Shown: piece after piece, positions 1-9,050 of the stretch
Numbering within the stretch: the first letter of the stretch is position 1
Layout: each line of letters starts with the position of its first letter
Assembly (NCBI GenBank): GCA_046295175.1
Contig: JBKBNY010000020.1
Location: 1 to 41,928, forward strand
Direction of reading: 5' to 3'
Length of the DNA stretch: 41,928 nt
Origin: JALOLV01 sp046295175
GTDB lineage: Bacteria > Bacteroidota > Bacteroidia > Cytophagales > Spirosomataceae
Program-made: the position numbers and the translations under genes
Notes under the pieces: generated by a model
What the model was told of the DNA's origin: nothing
Databases searched by the model: none
What the model saw: the letters and a program-made list of their open reading frames with translations, nothing else

Positions 1-1650
1 GCCATTCAGAGTTACCGTCAATGTGTAAACACCTGAATTAGAGGGTGTTGCGTTATTGATTGATGGATTCTGCAAGGTCGAATTAAATCCATTAACTCCA
101 GCCCAAGAGTATGTTGAACCAGCCGTACCGTTGCCAGTTAAATTGAGCGTTGTATTCTCGCAAATCGGTGAATTGGAAGAAGCGGAAGCCGTTGGCAAAG
201 GTTTTACGGTTACACTTGTGGTAGCGGTAGAAGTACAGCCATTCAAAGTAACCGTCAATGTGTAAACACCTGACATTGCAGGCGTTGCGTTATTGATTGA
301 TGGATTCTGCAATGTAGAATTGAATCCATTCGTTCCGCTCCAAAAGTATGCTGAGCCAACCGTACCAGTTCCGTTTAAATTCAAAGTTGTATTCTCGCAA
401 ATCGGAGAATTAGAAGAAGCGGAAGCCGTTGGCAGTGGTTTTACATTTACGCTTGTGGTAGCAGTTGTAGTACATCCATTCAAAGTAACCGTCAAAGTAT
501 AAATGCCTGACATCACAGGTGTTGTATTACTGATAGATGGATTTTGCAAAGTCGAGTTAAATCCATTCGTTCCAGTCCAAGAATAAGTCGAGCCAGTTGT
601 ACCGTTGCCAGTAAGATTCAATGTTGTATTTTCACAAATCGGGGAATTAGAAGATGCAGAGGCCGTTGGCAAAGGTTTTACGGTTATGCTCGTGGTAGCG
701 GTTGTGGTACAGCCATCTAAAGTAACCGTCAATGTATAAATGCCTGACATTGAAGGAGTTGCGTTGTTCAAGACAGTATTCTGCAAAGTCGAATTAAATC
801 CATTCGCCCCATTCCACGAATAAGTTGAGCCAGCCGTACCGTTGCCAGTAAGATTCAATGTTGTATTCTCACAAATCGGGGAATTAGAAGATGCAGAGGC
901 CGTTGGCAAAGGTCTTACCGTAACAGATGTCGTGCTGGTTGCACTGCACCCACTGGCGGTTGATGTCAAAGTATATACCCCCGAAGCTGCGGTTGTAGCA
1001 TTTGTGATACTCGGGTTTTGTAAATTCGATGTAAAACCATTCGGGCCACTCCAGATGTAGGTCATACCTGTTGCTCCACCCGCAGCTGTTAGAGACAGAT
1101 TTGCACCTACACAAATCGGCGAATTATTTGTTGCAGTTACTACTGGTACTGGCCGTATGCTAACTGCTACCGAAGCCGTTGCTGTACAACCGTTTAAGGT
1201 AGCAGTAACAATGTAAGTACCCGTTGCGGCAGTGCTTACGTTTGAAACGCTCGGATTTTGTAGCGTCGAATTAAATCCATTAGGCCCAGTCCATGAGAAA
1301 GTTGAGCCAGCTGTACCCAAACTCATAAGGTTTAAGGTTGTTCCCTGACAAATGGGTGAATTGGAACTTGCCGAAACCGTAGGCAAAGGCTTGATAGTTA
1401 CCGATGTAGTTACTGTGGTAGTACACCCGTTTAGTGTTGCCGTCAAGGCATATGTTCCATCTGCAGCAGTAGTAGCATTGTTGATGGTTGGATTTTGTGA
1501 GGTTGAGTTAAAACCATTAGGCCCTACCCAAGAAAATGTAGAACCCGCCGTTGATGTACTACTTAAATTGAGTGTTTGGTTAAGACATATCGGAGAATTA
1601 CTACTGACCGAAACCGTTGGGTTTGGCTTAACATTGACGACTATTTCTTG
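1..1650 (-). repeat. 237-bp tandem repeats inside the adhesin gene
   Basis: At least seven head-to-tail copies, each coding for one 79-residue Ig/PKD-like unit. The four copies nearest base 1 are the most alike at DNA level. The others have drifted. The array continues past the window edge. Confidence 0.9.
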
Positions 1651-2880
1651 AATATCATTGCAATCATTGGCACTTTTGGAGATAAAATAACTTCTCGTGC
1701 TGGTCGGACAAACGGTGCTACTACTCAGAGCATTTACCTGATTTTGGGCATCGGCGAGGGTATTGTAGTACTTAATGTCTATGGTTACGCCAGATGGATA
1801 AGCAGTTGTCTGGTCTGTCCAGAGAGTGGCTAAGTCAATACATTTTCCAGTACAAATATCACCGTTGATAGAGGTTAAATTTGGATACGGCGAAACCGTC
1901 ACATTCAAAATCGGCATAGAGGCTATCCTACACGTGACCAGTTCGATATTGCCACTTTCGGCTGCTAAAACTCTGAATGCGTAATTACCCGGATTAGTTG
2001 TAGTAAAATTATAATTGGTAGATGTTGCCCCCGATATATTTGTCCAATTTGCCCCGCCGTCAGTGCTTTGTTGCCATTGAAAAACCGGATTGTTATAACC
2101 TGCCGATATATTTGCTGCTAAACTAACCGACTGACCAACGCAGATTTTTCCACTTGCTGGATTCATCGTTGCCGTCAGTGTCGGGCCGCAAGCCCTAAAC
2201 TGAATATCGTCCAATGCTAAGTCGTTTCCGCAACCACCCGGAGCGTTATTTGTCAATCGTAAAACAACAGTAGAGACACCCGTAGGAGTTGTAAAAAATG
2301 TAGCATATCTATTCCAAACGGGAGTTGAATTTTCGGGGATATTGCCAGTCGAAAATGTTTTTAATACCGTGCCAGAAGTGGTCTCGATTCTGAATGTAAC
2401 ATTCGGAAACCGCTGGGCATTGGAAGAACACGCCCCCGACCTCAGAATATTCATTATCCAAGACGAAAACTCGTAAGTTGTACCGCCACAAAGCCCCGAA
2501 ATTGTAGTTTTGAAAAATTCACCGGGCGAAAACGAAGCATTCACCACCATCATGTACCCGTTGGTGTCGCCAGTGTGGTCGCGGGTCGATAAAAGCCAGC
2601 CACCAGCGTAGCAACTTGAGTTGTCGGTTGTATTGGCCACGGCCGTGGTTCGGATTCCGTAAAAACCATCTTGGATACATCCCGAACTTGAAAAAGTATA
2701 ATTTGTCTGTCCCGATGGCAGAATTGGCCCGGGGTTGGTTCCCGAACCAAAAGTTACATTTACCACAGGGTCCCCCAACGAGCCACTACACGACTGTGCC
2801 ATTGAGTTATTCGAGAATAACCAAAATATTAGGAAAGTACAAAAAAATGTACCCCATAAATATTTTAATTTAGAAAGCAT
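1..2880 (-). CDS. Secreted Ig/PKD-like repeat adhesin, 3' end beyond window
   Basis: I read one open frame of 960 codons from the ATG at 2880 to base 1 with no stop, so the C-terminus is missing. Residues 1-29 form a signal peptide ending SNNSMAQ. The mature protein starts with CSGSLGDPVVNVTFGSG, a start seen in many Bacteroidota surface proteins. A jelly-roll-like domain follows to about residue 225, then Ig/PKD-like domains. From about residue 415 onward there are at least seven copies of a 79-residue repeat containing SNSPIC, a TxSWxGPNGFNS core and TATLNGC. The DNA period is 237 bp (markers at 161, 398, 635, 872, 1112, 1349, 1586; one spacing is 240). Proteins of this build are usually exported by the type IX system through a C-terminal domain, which cannot be seen here. 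A role in adhesion or gliding is inferred. Confidence 0.85.
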   Translation of the reverse strand, partial: MLSKLKYLWGTFFCTFLIFWLFSNNSMAQSCSGSLGDPVVNVTFGSGTNPGPILPSGQTNYTFSSSGCIQDGFYGIRTTAVANTTDNSSCYAGGWLLSTRDHTGDTNGYMMVVNASFSPGEFFKTTISGLCGGTTYEFSSWIMNILRSGACSSNAQRFPNVTFRIETTSGTVLKTFSTGNIPENSTPVWNRYATFFTTPTGVSTVVLRLTNNAPGGCGNDLALDDIQFRACGPTLTATMNPASGKICVGQSVSLAANISAGYNNPVFQWQQSTDGGANWTNISGATSTNYNFTTTNPGNYAFRVLAAESGNIELVTCRIASMPILNVTVSPYPNLTSINGDICTGKCIDLATLWTDQTTAYPSGVTIDIKYYNTLADAQNQVNALSSSTVCPTSTRSYFISKSANDCNDIQEIVVNVKPNPTVSVSSNSPICLNQTLNLSSTSTAGSTFSWVGPNGFNSTSQNPTINNATTAADGTYALTATLNGCTTTVTTSVTIKPLPTVSASSNSPICQGTTLNLMSLGTAGSTFSWTGPNGFNSTLQNPSVSNVSTAATGTYIVTATLNGCTATASVAVSIRPVPVVTATNNSPICVGANLSLTAAGGATGMTYIWSGPNGFTSNLQNPSITNATTAASGVYTLTSTASGCSATSTTSVTVRPLPTASASSNSPICENTTLNLTGNGTAGSTYSWNGANGFNSTLQNTVLNNATPSMSGIYTLTVTLDGCTTTATTSITVKPLPTASASSNSPICENTTLNLTGNGTTGSTYSWTGTNGFNSTLQNPSISNTTPVMSGIYTLTVTLNGCTTTATTSVNVKPLPTASASSNSPICENTTLNLNGTGTVGSAYFWSGTNGFNSTLQNPSINNATPAMSGVYTLTVTLNGCTSTATTSVTVKPLPTASASSNSPICENTTLNLTGNGTAGSTYSWAGVNGFNSTLQNPSINNATPSNSGVYTLTVTLNG

Positions 2881-2996
2881 TTGTCACAGCAAAAGTTATG
2901 ATTCCGTTGGCAGAATCAACTGTTTTATAATCAATTTAGCGTTTCAGTTTGACGTAATTTCTAATCTTGTGTTGTCTGGATTTTATCAAAAAAATC

Positions 2997-3917
2997 TTAT
3001 TTCTTTTTCAATAGATTTATCTCTTGTTTCAATTCTTCAATCATGGTTTGTTGCTCCTGAATCGCCCTTGTGAGTATCGGTATTAGCTCCAAATAATTCA
3101 CGCTCAAATACTCTTGCGAATCACTGACTTTTGCCTTTGTTTTTTCATCGTATTTAGCCGGATGCACATTTCTCGAAACCAACTCAGGCAAAACTTGCTG
3201 AACCTCTTGTGCCAAAAAACCTCGGTGTTTGGCCGAATTATCCATTGATTTGATTGCCGAATTACTGTACTGATAACTATAAGTTTTTAGCTTTAGAATC
3301 TCCGATAATCCGTTTGTTAATGGATTTATATTGGTCTTAAATCTCGAATCCGAAACCATATTTATCGTACCCACAACCGTAACGTTACCGTCAAAATACC
3401 CTGCATATTTGACACCATCGCCGAAAGCTTCACCATAGACGCCGTAGCTTGCACGAGCCGAAGCATAGCCAAAAGTGGTTCCGTAAACCCCAAAAGCCGC
3501 CCCTGCATTATCGTTGGTAGCGTATCCTTTCACACCGAAGTTGTCATTGACACCCCCAAAAGTTGCCAATCCCAAAACCCCCGTGTTAAAAATAGCCGTG
3601 TTGTTGGTAAGCCCGAAGAGTCCTGCGTTTTGTATTTCAGAATTTGCCGAAAAACCATACACCCCAAAAACTTCATTGCTGGTAGTATTCGGATTGGCTT
3701 CGGCGGTGATAGAAGTAAAGGCTTGACCGCTGATTTGTGTCACTGTTGGCACACTGCCCACACCTTTTATATGAAGTCTTGATTTCGGAATCGAACCGTC
3801 GTTATTGATACTTATTTCTCTGGTATTGAGAGTGTTTGGTTGTAGAATTACTGATTGGGCTACCGTACTTTGGTAGCCCATCAATAAAATTATAGAGAAA
3901 GCACGTAAGTTTTTCAT
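2997..3917 (-). CDS. Exported protein with peptidase S74 (endosialidase chaperone) domain
   Basis: 306 residues. A signal peptide (MKNLRAFSIILLMGYQSTVAQ) is followed by a glycine-rich, beta-helix-like region with repeated FGVYG/AGLFG/FGVKG motifs (about 80-185). A C-terminal S74-type intramolecular chaperone domain starts at SDSRFK (189-194). In characterised S74 domains the Ser and Lys of this SDxRxK motif form the self-cleavage dyad; both are present here. The end (about 285-306) is a short coiled coil, EELKQEINLLKKK, as expected for trimerising fibres. The family is best known from phage tail spikes, but exported versions are frequent in Bacteroidota. A trimeric surface fibre released from its chaperone is inferred. 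It is co-oriented with the adhesin, 116 bp upstream of it. Confidence 0.85.
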   Translation of the reverse strand: MKNLRAFSIILLMGYQSTVAQSVILQPNTLNTREISINNDGSIPKSRLHIKGVGSVPTVTQISGQAFTSITAEANPNTTSNEVFGVYGFSANSEIQNAGLFGLTNNTAIFNTGVLGLATFGGVNDNFGVKGYATNDNAGAAFGVYGTTFGYASARASYGVYGEAFGDGVKYAGYFDGNVTVVGTINMVSDSRFKTNINPLTNGLSEILKLKTYSYQYSNSAIKSMDNSAKHRGFLAQEVQQVLPELVSRNVHPAKYDEKTKAKVSDSQEYLSVNYLELIPILTRAIQEQQTMIEELKQEINLLKKK

Positions 3918-4000
3918 TTTGTGGGTTATATTAGGAAAGCAATAAACCCATATCGAAAAAACGTGCCTATTTTATTTGATAATTATTAAGCGGATACAAG

Positions 4001-4024
4001 ACCGTTAAATAATTATTAAACGGT
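4001..4024. promoter_or_regulatory. 24-bp near-perfect palindrome between GSCFA and S74 genes
   Basis: The arms ACCGTT and AACGGT flank an AT core (AATAATTATT), giving a palindrome with one mismatched pair. A related half-site, AATTATTAAGCGG, sits about 20 bp away at 3981-3993. No T-run follows on the minus strand, so an operator is a little more likely than a terminator. Confidence 0.35.
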
Positions 4025-4031
4025 ACAATGT

Positions 4032-5012
4032 TTAATTCTGAATTAGTTGAGATTCAATCATTCTGATTTCATTTCTGACATCAGCCTTGGTATTGAATTG
4101 ATTGAGTTTGGTCAATAAATCGTTCAAAAACTTCTGGTGAGACTCCGTGCCACTTTGCATCGGGCGGTGATTCAGCGAGGTTTTTATCTTGCCCCACTCG
4201 GCAATAAATTGCTTCATTTCTTCGGTAAAATATACACCCGAAAACTTCTCGAATATATATTGCTCGGCTACATCATTTGGGTGAATCATATCGGCTTTGT
4301 AAAAGCGATAATCCCGCAAATCATCCATCATAATCTCGTAGCTCGGAAAATACTCCACATCGACAAAATCTTGCTCCAAACTATAACAAGCTGACCGCAA
4401 AATACTTTTACTCACCGAGTTTAGCTGCAATGTTTCGCGGGTGTGTCGCACAGGACTAACGGTCAGGATAATCTTAATCTTGCTGTTGTGCATCTTGAGC
4501 TGCTCATACATAGCTTTAAATCTCAGCGAAATATCTTTTACCGTGAGCATTTCTTTGTTGAAGTGATTGCTCGGCATTTTGTGGCAATTTGAGATAATCT
4601 GGCTGTTTTCTTTGAGCTGATGCACGATGGCAGTGCCGAGCGTAATAACTAAATAGTTTGCCTTTCGTAAAAACTGATTTACCGTTTTATGGGTAGCGTT
4701 GAGTTCTGCTTCGAGATTCTCTCTCGACTCAGCCCAAAATTTTGAATGAAAGTCATAATGATGCCAAACGCCTTTGTTTTCTAAGAATAAATGCTTAAAA
4801 ACTGGTTGGTTTTGGAGGCTATGACTAACCAATTTGAAGATAGAGACAGGGTTAAATACAGTCCCATAAGGGTTACAGAGACATTGTATTTTATTTTCAG
4901 ATAATTGATTCCCCAAAACCTCCGAAAAACATGAGCCGACGGTAATGAGTTTAGAATCGTTGTTTATCCGAAAACGTGAGGGCGAAACCTCGATTTCGGT
5001 ACGAAACTCCAT
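4032..5012 (-). CDS. GSCFA domain protein
   Basis: 326 residues from the ATG at 5012. The name-giving motif GSCFSE lies near residue 26, after a typical family start MEFRTEIEV. Further family features are the GTVFNP segment, LTVSPVRH and HPNDVAEQYIFEKF near the C-terminus. GSCFA proteins resemble SGNH/GDSL hydrolases in layout; the Ser of GSCF and the Asp/His of HPND are candidate catalytic residues, but the substrate is unknown. The frame stays open to 5090, but that extension contains a perfect palindrome and lacks family sequence, so the inner start is preferred. No signal peptide is seen, so the protein is probably cytoplasmic. Confidence 0.85.
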   Translation of the reverse strand: MEFRTEIEVSPSRFRINNDSKLITVGSCFSEVLGNQLSENKIQCLCNPYGTVFNPVSIFKLVSHSLQNQPVFKHLFLENKGVWHHYDFHSKFWAESRENLEAELNATHKTVNQFLRKANYLVITLGTAIVHQLKENSQIISNCHKMPSNHFNKEMLTVKDISLRFKAMYEQLKMHNSKIKIILTVSPVRHTRETLQLNSVSKSILRSACYSLEQDFVDVEYFPSYEIMMDDLRDYRFYKADMIHPNDVAEQYIFEKFSGVYFTEEMKQFIAEWGKIKTSLNHRPMQSGTESHQKFLNDLLTKLNQFNTKADVRNEIRMIESQLIQN

Positions 5013-5084
5013 GTGTAATACTTTTAGTGATTTATAGGGATAGGTAATGTCTTGATTATCAGACGGTTGCGAATTTATACTTAT

Positions 5085-5100
5085 TTGCAAATATTTGCAA
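5085..5100. promoter_or_regulatory. Perfect 16-bp palindrome upstream of GSCFA gene
   Basis: TTGCAAATATTTGCAA is its own reverse complement. It lies about 75 bp before the chosen GSCFA start and about 165 bp before the divergent thioredoxin gene. This is a plausible regulator site; the protein that binds it is unknown. Confidence 0.4.
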
Positions 5101-5190
5101 GGTTTTTGCAGGATATTCGCAAAAGATAATTTTTTGATAATAAATCATCGAGCCTCAATTCGATTGAAATTATTTGATGTAGATTTTCGT

Positions 5191-5198
5191 TAGATTTG
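5191..5198 (+). promoter_or_regulatory. Bacteroidota -7 box TAGATTTG
   Basis: A full match to TAnnTTTG, followed by GCAGCAC, 54 bp before the ATG at 5253. A TTTG at 5173-5176 is closer than the usual -33 spacing, so only the -7 box is convincing. Confidence 0.5.
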
Positions 5199-5252
5199 CA
5201 GCACAAGACTGCTTCTTGTGTCATTAATAATAGGATTAAATTTCATGAGTAT

Positions 5253-6548
5253 ATGAAACTCCAAAACCTCAAATTTATATTTGTTTTCTTGATTCCGATG
5301 CTTTCGATGGGGCAGTTCAAGACAGTTTCGCCTCAAGATACCACCGATTTTATCTTGAAAGCCGGTAATGCGTCGGTTCTTCAAAAATCAAGAGAATTAC
5401 TCGCCAAAGCCGAGCATCAACAATTTATCGAAGAATTCAATAAAAAATTTGCTAAAGATTTTGATGATGAATTTCAGTATGCCCAATTAATGAATAAAAA
5501 CGTCGATGATTGGGAGATGGATTTATACGACCGCCGCCTCAAACAAGCGGATTTTTTTAAAACTTATCCTCTAAAATCCCAACTCTCAGCCGATTTTCAG
5601 AAATGGGTCGAAAATCAAATCCGTTGGAATTATTGGCATCAATTATTGGCGTATTCAATCATCCGCAGCAACAAAGACACCAAACTTACTCGGGTAGTTT
5701 CGTTGCCATCGGTCATGACCGAAGCCCTCGACCCTGCCAAAGTCAATGACGAAACCGCCCTGACATCGGAGGCGTACCGAAATTTCTTACCGTTTTTTGT
5801 TACGTATTTTAATTCTAAATCTAACGGATTTTTAAAATATGGTTCGGGTGCAAACGCTTCTGAGCAATCGGCATCGAATGTACAAGGCGTGACGGATAAG
5901 GCGAGTATCGCTCAGCAATACCTCAAAGGCGATGTGCTTGATTACACACTAACCAAATTATTGTATGATAACTGCGGAAGACTCACGCCAACTTCTGCCA
6001 AATACTGGATTGGTCAGGTGAAATCGGCTAATTATCAAGCCATCCTCAACGAACATTGCAAAGAAACGCTTACTCGTGTAGAGGTTGTAGAAACCAAGAA
6101 AAAGGAAGAAAAACCAAAAAATCGAGCCGAAAGTGGCGATTTGCCACTATTGACCGATATGAAAGGCAATAAGTTTTCGTTTGCCGATTTCAAAGGTAAG
6201 GTCATTTACGTAGATTTTTGGGCGAGTTGGTGCGGGCCTTGCCGTCAGCAGTTTCCATTCTCAAAACAAATGCACGATGGCTTAAACGATAAAGAAAAGA
6301 AAAAAGTCGTATTTTTGTACATCTCAATAGACGAAGACCTCGATGCTTGGAAGAACGCCGTGCAGCAGCTAAAATTAGACAATGGCGAAAACGGACATTC
6401 GATTCCAGCCGCTCAGAAATACCAAGTAAATAGTATTCCGAGATACATGATTATTGATAAAAACGGTAATATTGTTAATCCGAATGCTCCACGCCCAAGC
6501 GACCCATCGGCTTTAGAATTATTGAAAAAACTAATGAATGAGGTGTAA
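5253..6548 (+). CDS. TlpA-like thioredoxin-fold exported protein
   Basis: 431 residues from the ATG at 5253, which begins a clear signal peptide (MKLQNLKFIFVFLIPMLSMGQ). The frame is open from 5196, but those codons look non-coding and overlap the -7 box. Residues 25-285 form an alpha-helical region of no family I can name. The C-terminal 145 residues are a TlpA/AhpC-TSA-type thioredoxin domain with the active site WCGPC (Cys327, Cys330), preceded by VIYVDFWAS and followed by the cis-Pro segment SIPRYMI. The protein is expected to act as a periplasmic thiol-disulfide oxidoreductase. Such N-terminally extended TlpA proteins are common in Bacteroidota. Their partner proteins are mostly unknown. 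Confidence 0.85.
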   Translation: MKLQNLKFIFVFLIPMLSMGQFKTVSPQDTTDFILKAGNASVLQKSRELLAKAEHQQFIEEFNKKFAKDFDDEFQYAQLMNKNVDDWEMDLYDRRLKQADFFKTYPLKSQLSADFQKWVENQIRWNYWHQLLAYSIIRSNKDTKLTRVVSLPSVMTEALDPAKVNDETALTSEAYRNFLPFFVTYFNSKSNGFLKYGSGANASEQSASNVQGVTDKASIAQQYLKGDVLDYTLTKLLYDNCGRLTPTSAKYWIGQVKSANYQAILNEHCKETLTRVEVVETKKKEEKPKNRAESGDLPLLTDMKGNKFSFADFKGKVIYVDFWASWCGPCRQQFPFSKQMHDGLNDKEKKKVVFLYISIDEDLDAWKNAVQQLKLDNGENGHSIPAAQKYQVNSIPRYMIIDKNGNIVNPNAPRPSDPSALELLKKLMNEV

Positions 6549-6603
6549 TGACAAATAAATAGTTTAAATTGACTTTATACCGCCCTTTAAATTATCAAAA
6601 AAC

Positions 6604-6834
6604 ATGAAATACATATTTCTCGTAATACTACTGATAGCCTTTGTGGCACCGTTACGCCGATTTTTGTTTCAGATTTTGGTTGGTAATCAGATTGCCAAGC
6701 AGCAAAAACGCTACAACGACATGATGCAGCGAAATATGCGTAAACAAGGCGATGTTTGGGTTGACCCAAACCCCAAAAACAAGCCAAATTCTGACAGTGG
6801 ACAATACGTAGATTTTGAAGAAGTAAAAGAGTAG
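6604..6834 (+). CDS. DUF4834 family small membrane protein
   Basis: 76 residues. One membrane segment (3-25, IFLVILLIAFVAPLRRFLFQILV) is followed by a basic helix (KQQKRYNDMMQRNMRKQG) and the ending GQYVDFEEVKE. This short layout and the closing DFEEVK match DUF4834, a family restricted to Bacteroidota and of unknown function. It follows the thioredoxin gene by 55 bp and is followed by a 9-bp-stem palindrome that may end the transcript. Confidence 0.8.
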   Translation: MKYIFLVILLIAFVAPLRRFLFQILVGNQIAKQQKRYNDMMQRNMRKQGDVWVDPNPKNKPNSDSGQYVDFEEVKE

Positions 6835-6854
6835 TACGGGTTTATAACCCGTAC
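6834..6854 (+). terminator. Short perfect hairpin after DUF4834 gene
   Basis: The 9-bp arms GTACGGGTT and AACCCGTAC flank a 3-base TAT loop. There is no T-run, so this may be a repeat-type palindrome rather than a true terminator. It resembles the other GTT-NNN-AAC hairpins in the window. Confidence 0.45.
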
Positions 6855-6897
6855 AGTATTAAGCAAATAATTGGTTTTTCAGAACCATCCTATATTT

Positions 6898-7314
6898 ATG
6901 TTCAAAAAGTTAGTAAACTCAACCAAACCACTCACCAGTATTGATTTAGCCATATTGATTCTACGAATCGGGCTTGCTTTCTTTTTGATTCCACACGGGC
7001 ACGATAAATTCAAAACCCTTTGGGATGGCGGCGGAAGCGATTTCCCAGACCCATTGCACGTTTCGCCAAAGTTTTCGCTGTTTCTGACAGTTTTTGCCGA
7101 ATTCATCTGCTCAATTCTTCTTGCCATCGGTCTTTTTTCAAGATTTGCCCTCATTATTTTGATGGGTTGTATGTTTATCGTGGCATTCAGCATTCATGGC
7201 AGCGACCCTCTCGGCGACAAAGAGCACGCCTTACTTTATTTGGTGGGTTATTTAGTGATATTCTTGATAGGTGTTGGTAAGTATTCGTTAGATAATCGTT
7301 TTTTCAAGAAATAA
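6898..7314 (+). CDS. DoxX family membrane protein
   Basis: 138 residues from the ATG at 6898; an in-frame start at 6871 is possible but adds no family sequence. Four membrane segments are visible: LAILILRIGLAFFLIP with HGHDKF after it, FLTVFAEFICSILLAIGLF, FALIILMGCMFIVAFSIH, and LLYLVGYLVIFLIGVGKY. The order and the HGHDKF / FAEFxxSxLLxxGLF motifs fit DoxX/DoxD-like proteins. The name comes from thiosulfate:quinone oxidoreductase subunits, but most relatives have no known substrate. Co-oriented with the thioredoxin genes on either side, so a redox link is possible but not shown. Confidence 0.85.
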   Translation: MFKKLVNSTKPLTSIDLAILILRIGLAFFLIPHGHDKFKTLWDGGGSDFPDPLHVSPKFSLFLTVFAEFICSILLAIGLFSRFALIILMGCMFIVAFSIHGSDPLGDKEHALLYLVGYLVIFLIGVGKYSLDNRFFKK

Positions 7315-7669
7315 GAGATTGTTTTGAACGAGGCGAATTAGGATAATTACGAATTAATCGAATGATTCGAATACTTCGAATTTAGCTTTTGTAAATAGAT
7401 GGTTATTTCTGTATTTGAATCATATTTTCTGATTGGGTGAAATTCCCCGCCTGGGCGGGGTGTCACTGACGATATTCGGGACGGGGTGGGTCAAACCAAA
7501 CCAGCATTCGATAAAATTGATTTTTTGGAGGGTTGGCTAAAGTGCATTTTGCAAAGCTCTTATTCTACATCAACATTCGAGAAATTCCGAAGATTCGAAT
7601 AATTCTACATTCCTACCTATATTAGTATGATTTTTGTTGTGAAATAAATTGCAAATAGCGGCCTCTTTC
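7315..7669. other. 355-bp intergenic region with one GC-rich hairpin repeat
   Basis: AT-rich DNA without a convincing ORF. It contains one copy of the GC-rich element at 7442-7492 and several TTCGAAT-like patches. I see no RNA gene. Confidence 0.6.
7442..7492 (+). repeat. GC-rich hairpin element, copy 1
   Basis: Contains the hairpin CCCCGCCTGGGCGGGG, then a second imperfect hairpin around GACGATATTC, then ACGGGGTGGGTC. The same order occurs at 10542, 10666 and 15233. Confidence 0.8.
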
Positions 7670-9001
7670 ATGAAAAAAAATGCTCTTTATATATTCTTTT
7701 TTATTCCAATCGTAAGTTTTGCCAGCGGCATTAAATTCTACGAAGGCTCTTGGAATCAGGTACTTGCCGAAGCCCAAAAACAAAATAAGACCATTTTTAT
7801 TGATATTTATACTACTTGGTGTGGACCTTGCAAACAGATGTCGAATAATGTCTTTACTAATGACCGAGTAGGAGAGAGGTACAACGCCACTTTTATCAAT
7901 TACAAGGTAGATGCCGAAAAAGGAGAAGGCATAGACCTTGCCAAGAAATTTGCCATAACGGCTTATCCGACCTACCTTTTTGTTAGCCCCGAAGGTGAGT
8001 TAATCTATCGTTCGCTGGGTTCGATGCCAGTTGAGAAGTTTTTGGGCGAAGCCGATAAAGCCGTCGAATTTGCCAAAATCTTTAGCCCGATTGCGGTCAT
8101 GGACAGAAGTTATGCCGCAGGTAAACGTACGCCTGAGTTTTTGTACGAATACCTCAAGCGTAAAAATATGACCAATAGCGATAACTCGCTGCTGACCGAG
8201 GAATACATCAAGTCTATCAACGAATCTGAATACAAAACCGAGAAAGTGCTGGCCGTAATCGCCCCAAATGTTAATTCGATAGATTCTAAGGCATTTGAGA
8301 TTTTGGTGAGTTCATTAAGCCGCTTCATGTATCTGACCAATCAGCAGCAGAAAGCGGTTTTGCAAGGAATTTCAAAAGCCAAAATACAGACACTACGCAA
8401 AGCAATTGAGAAAAAGGATAAATATTTGCTCGAAAAACTCATTGACGTAGTGAGAGAGACCTCATACAGTGCCAATGGAGCTAAGGTCGAAGAACGCCAG
8501 TTTCGGATGGATTATGCAAAAGCAACCCGCGATGGTGAAAATTTCAAAAAAATCGCCACTGCCGAATCTCCGTTTTTGATGAGCAAAACAGCCGCCGATT
8601 TAGAACTCGAAACCCAAAAGTTGTACCAAGCCCTCAAAGAAAAAAATCTTGACGAAAACTCGCCGCAATACCTAATGATGTACGAAAGTCTCAAAGATGG
8701 AGCCAAGAAGGCAACGGCTTTTCAGCTAAACGAATACGCTTGGGGGTACGTACAGATGATAGATAACCGCCGTGATTTAGAAGAGGCCTTGAAGTGGTCG
8801 GCTCGTGCGGTTGAGTTGATTGAAAGTCCTACCAATCTTGATACCTACGCCAATCTTCAATACAAATTAGGTGATAAAAAATTGGCTCTTAAAACTCAAA
8901 AGAAAGCCATAAAAATAGCTAAAAAGCTAAAAGATGATACCACCGAGCTTGAAGAAACATTTAAAAGTATGAAGCGTGGCAGGTTAAAAACTATTGAATA
9001 A
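7670..9001 (+). CDS. Exported thioredoxin-fold protein with helical C-terminal region
   Basis: 443 residues from the ATG at 7670, with signal peptide MKKNALYIFFFIPIVSFASG. The thioredoxin domain covers about 25-140 with the active site TTWCGPCK (Cys51, Cys54) and cis-Pro segment TAYPTYLF. The rest (150-443) is alpha-helical and ends in a TPR-like pair (EALKWSARAVELIES / NLQYKLGDKKLALKTQKKAIK). It is expected to be periplasmic and to reduce or isomerise client disulfides, with the helical part as a protein-binding arm; this is inference. The thioredoxin part is a close paralogue of the next gene. Confidence 0.85.
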   Translation: MKKNALYIFFFIPIVSFASGIKFYEGSWNQVLAEAQKQNKTIFIDIYTTWCGPCKQMSNNVFTNDRVGERYNATFINYKVDAEKGEGIDLAKKFAITAYPTYLFVSPEGELIYRSLGSMPVEKFLGEADKAVEFAKIFSPIAVMDRSYAAGKRTPEFLYEYLKRKNMTNSDNSLLTEEYIKSINESEYKTEKVLAVIAPNVNSIDSKAFEILVSSLSRFMYLTNQQQKAVLQGISKAKIQTLRKAIEKKDKYLLEKLIDVVRETSYSANGAKVEERQFRMDYAKATRDGENFKKIATAESPFLMSKTAADLELETQKLYQALKEKNLDENSPQYLMMYESLKDGAKKATAFQLNEYAWGYVQMIDNRRDLEEALKWSARAVELIESPTNLDTYANLQYKLGDKKLALKTQKKAIKIAKKLKDDTTELEETFKSMKRGRLKTIE

Positions 9002-9008
9002 TATTGTA

Positions 9009-9029
9009 GAACGATTTTTTAAATCGTTC
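9009..9029. repeat. REP-like palindrome GAACGATTT-TTT-AAATCGTTC
   Basis: A 9-bp perfect stem with a 3-base loop, preceded by TGTA. It matches the palindromes at 10505, 10629 and 10752 except that one stem base pair is changed on both arms. Confidence 0.7.
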
Positions 9030-9050
9030 CCCTAAATGTGTCTTGAACCC

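Noticed and set aside
1..1650. Regular repeats that might suggest a CRISPR array
   Set aside because: The 237-bp units are continuous coding sequence without spacers.
5013..5090. Longer N-terminus for the GSCFA protein
   Set aside because: The extra 26 codons include a perfect palindrome and no family sequence; homologues begin near MEFRTEI.
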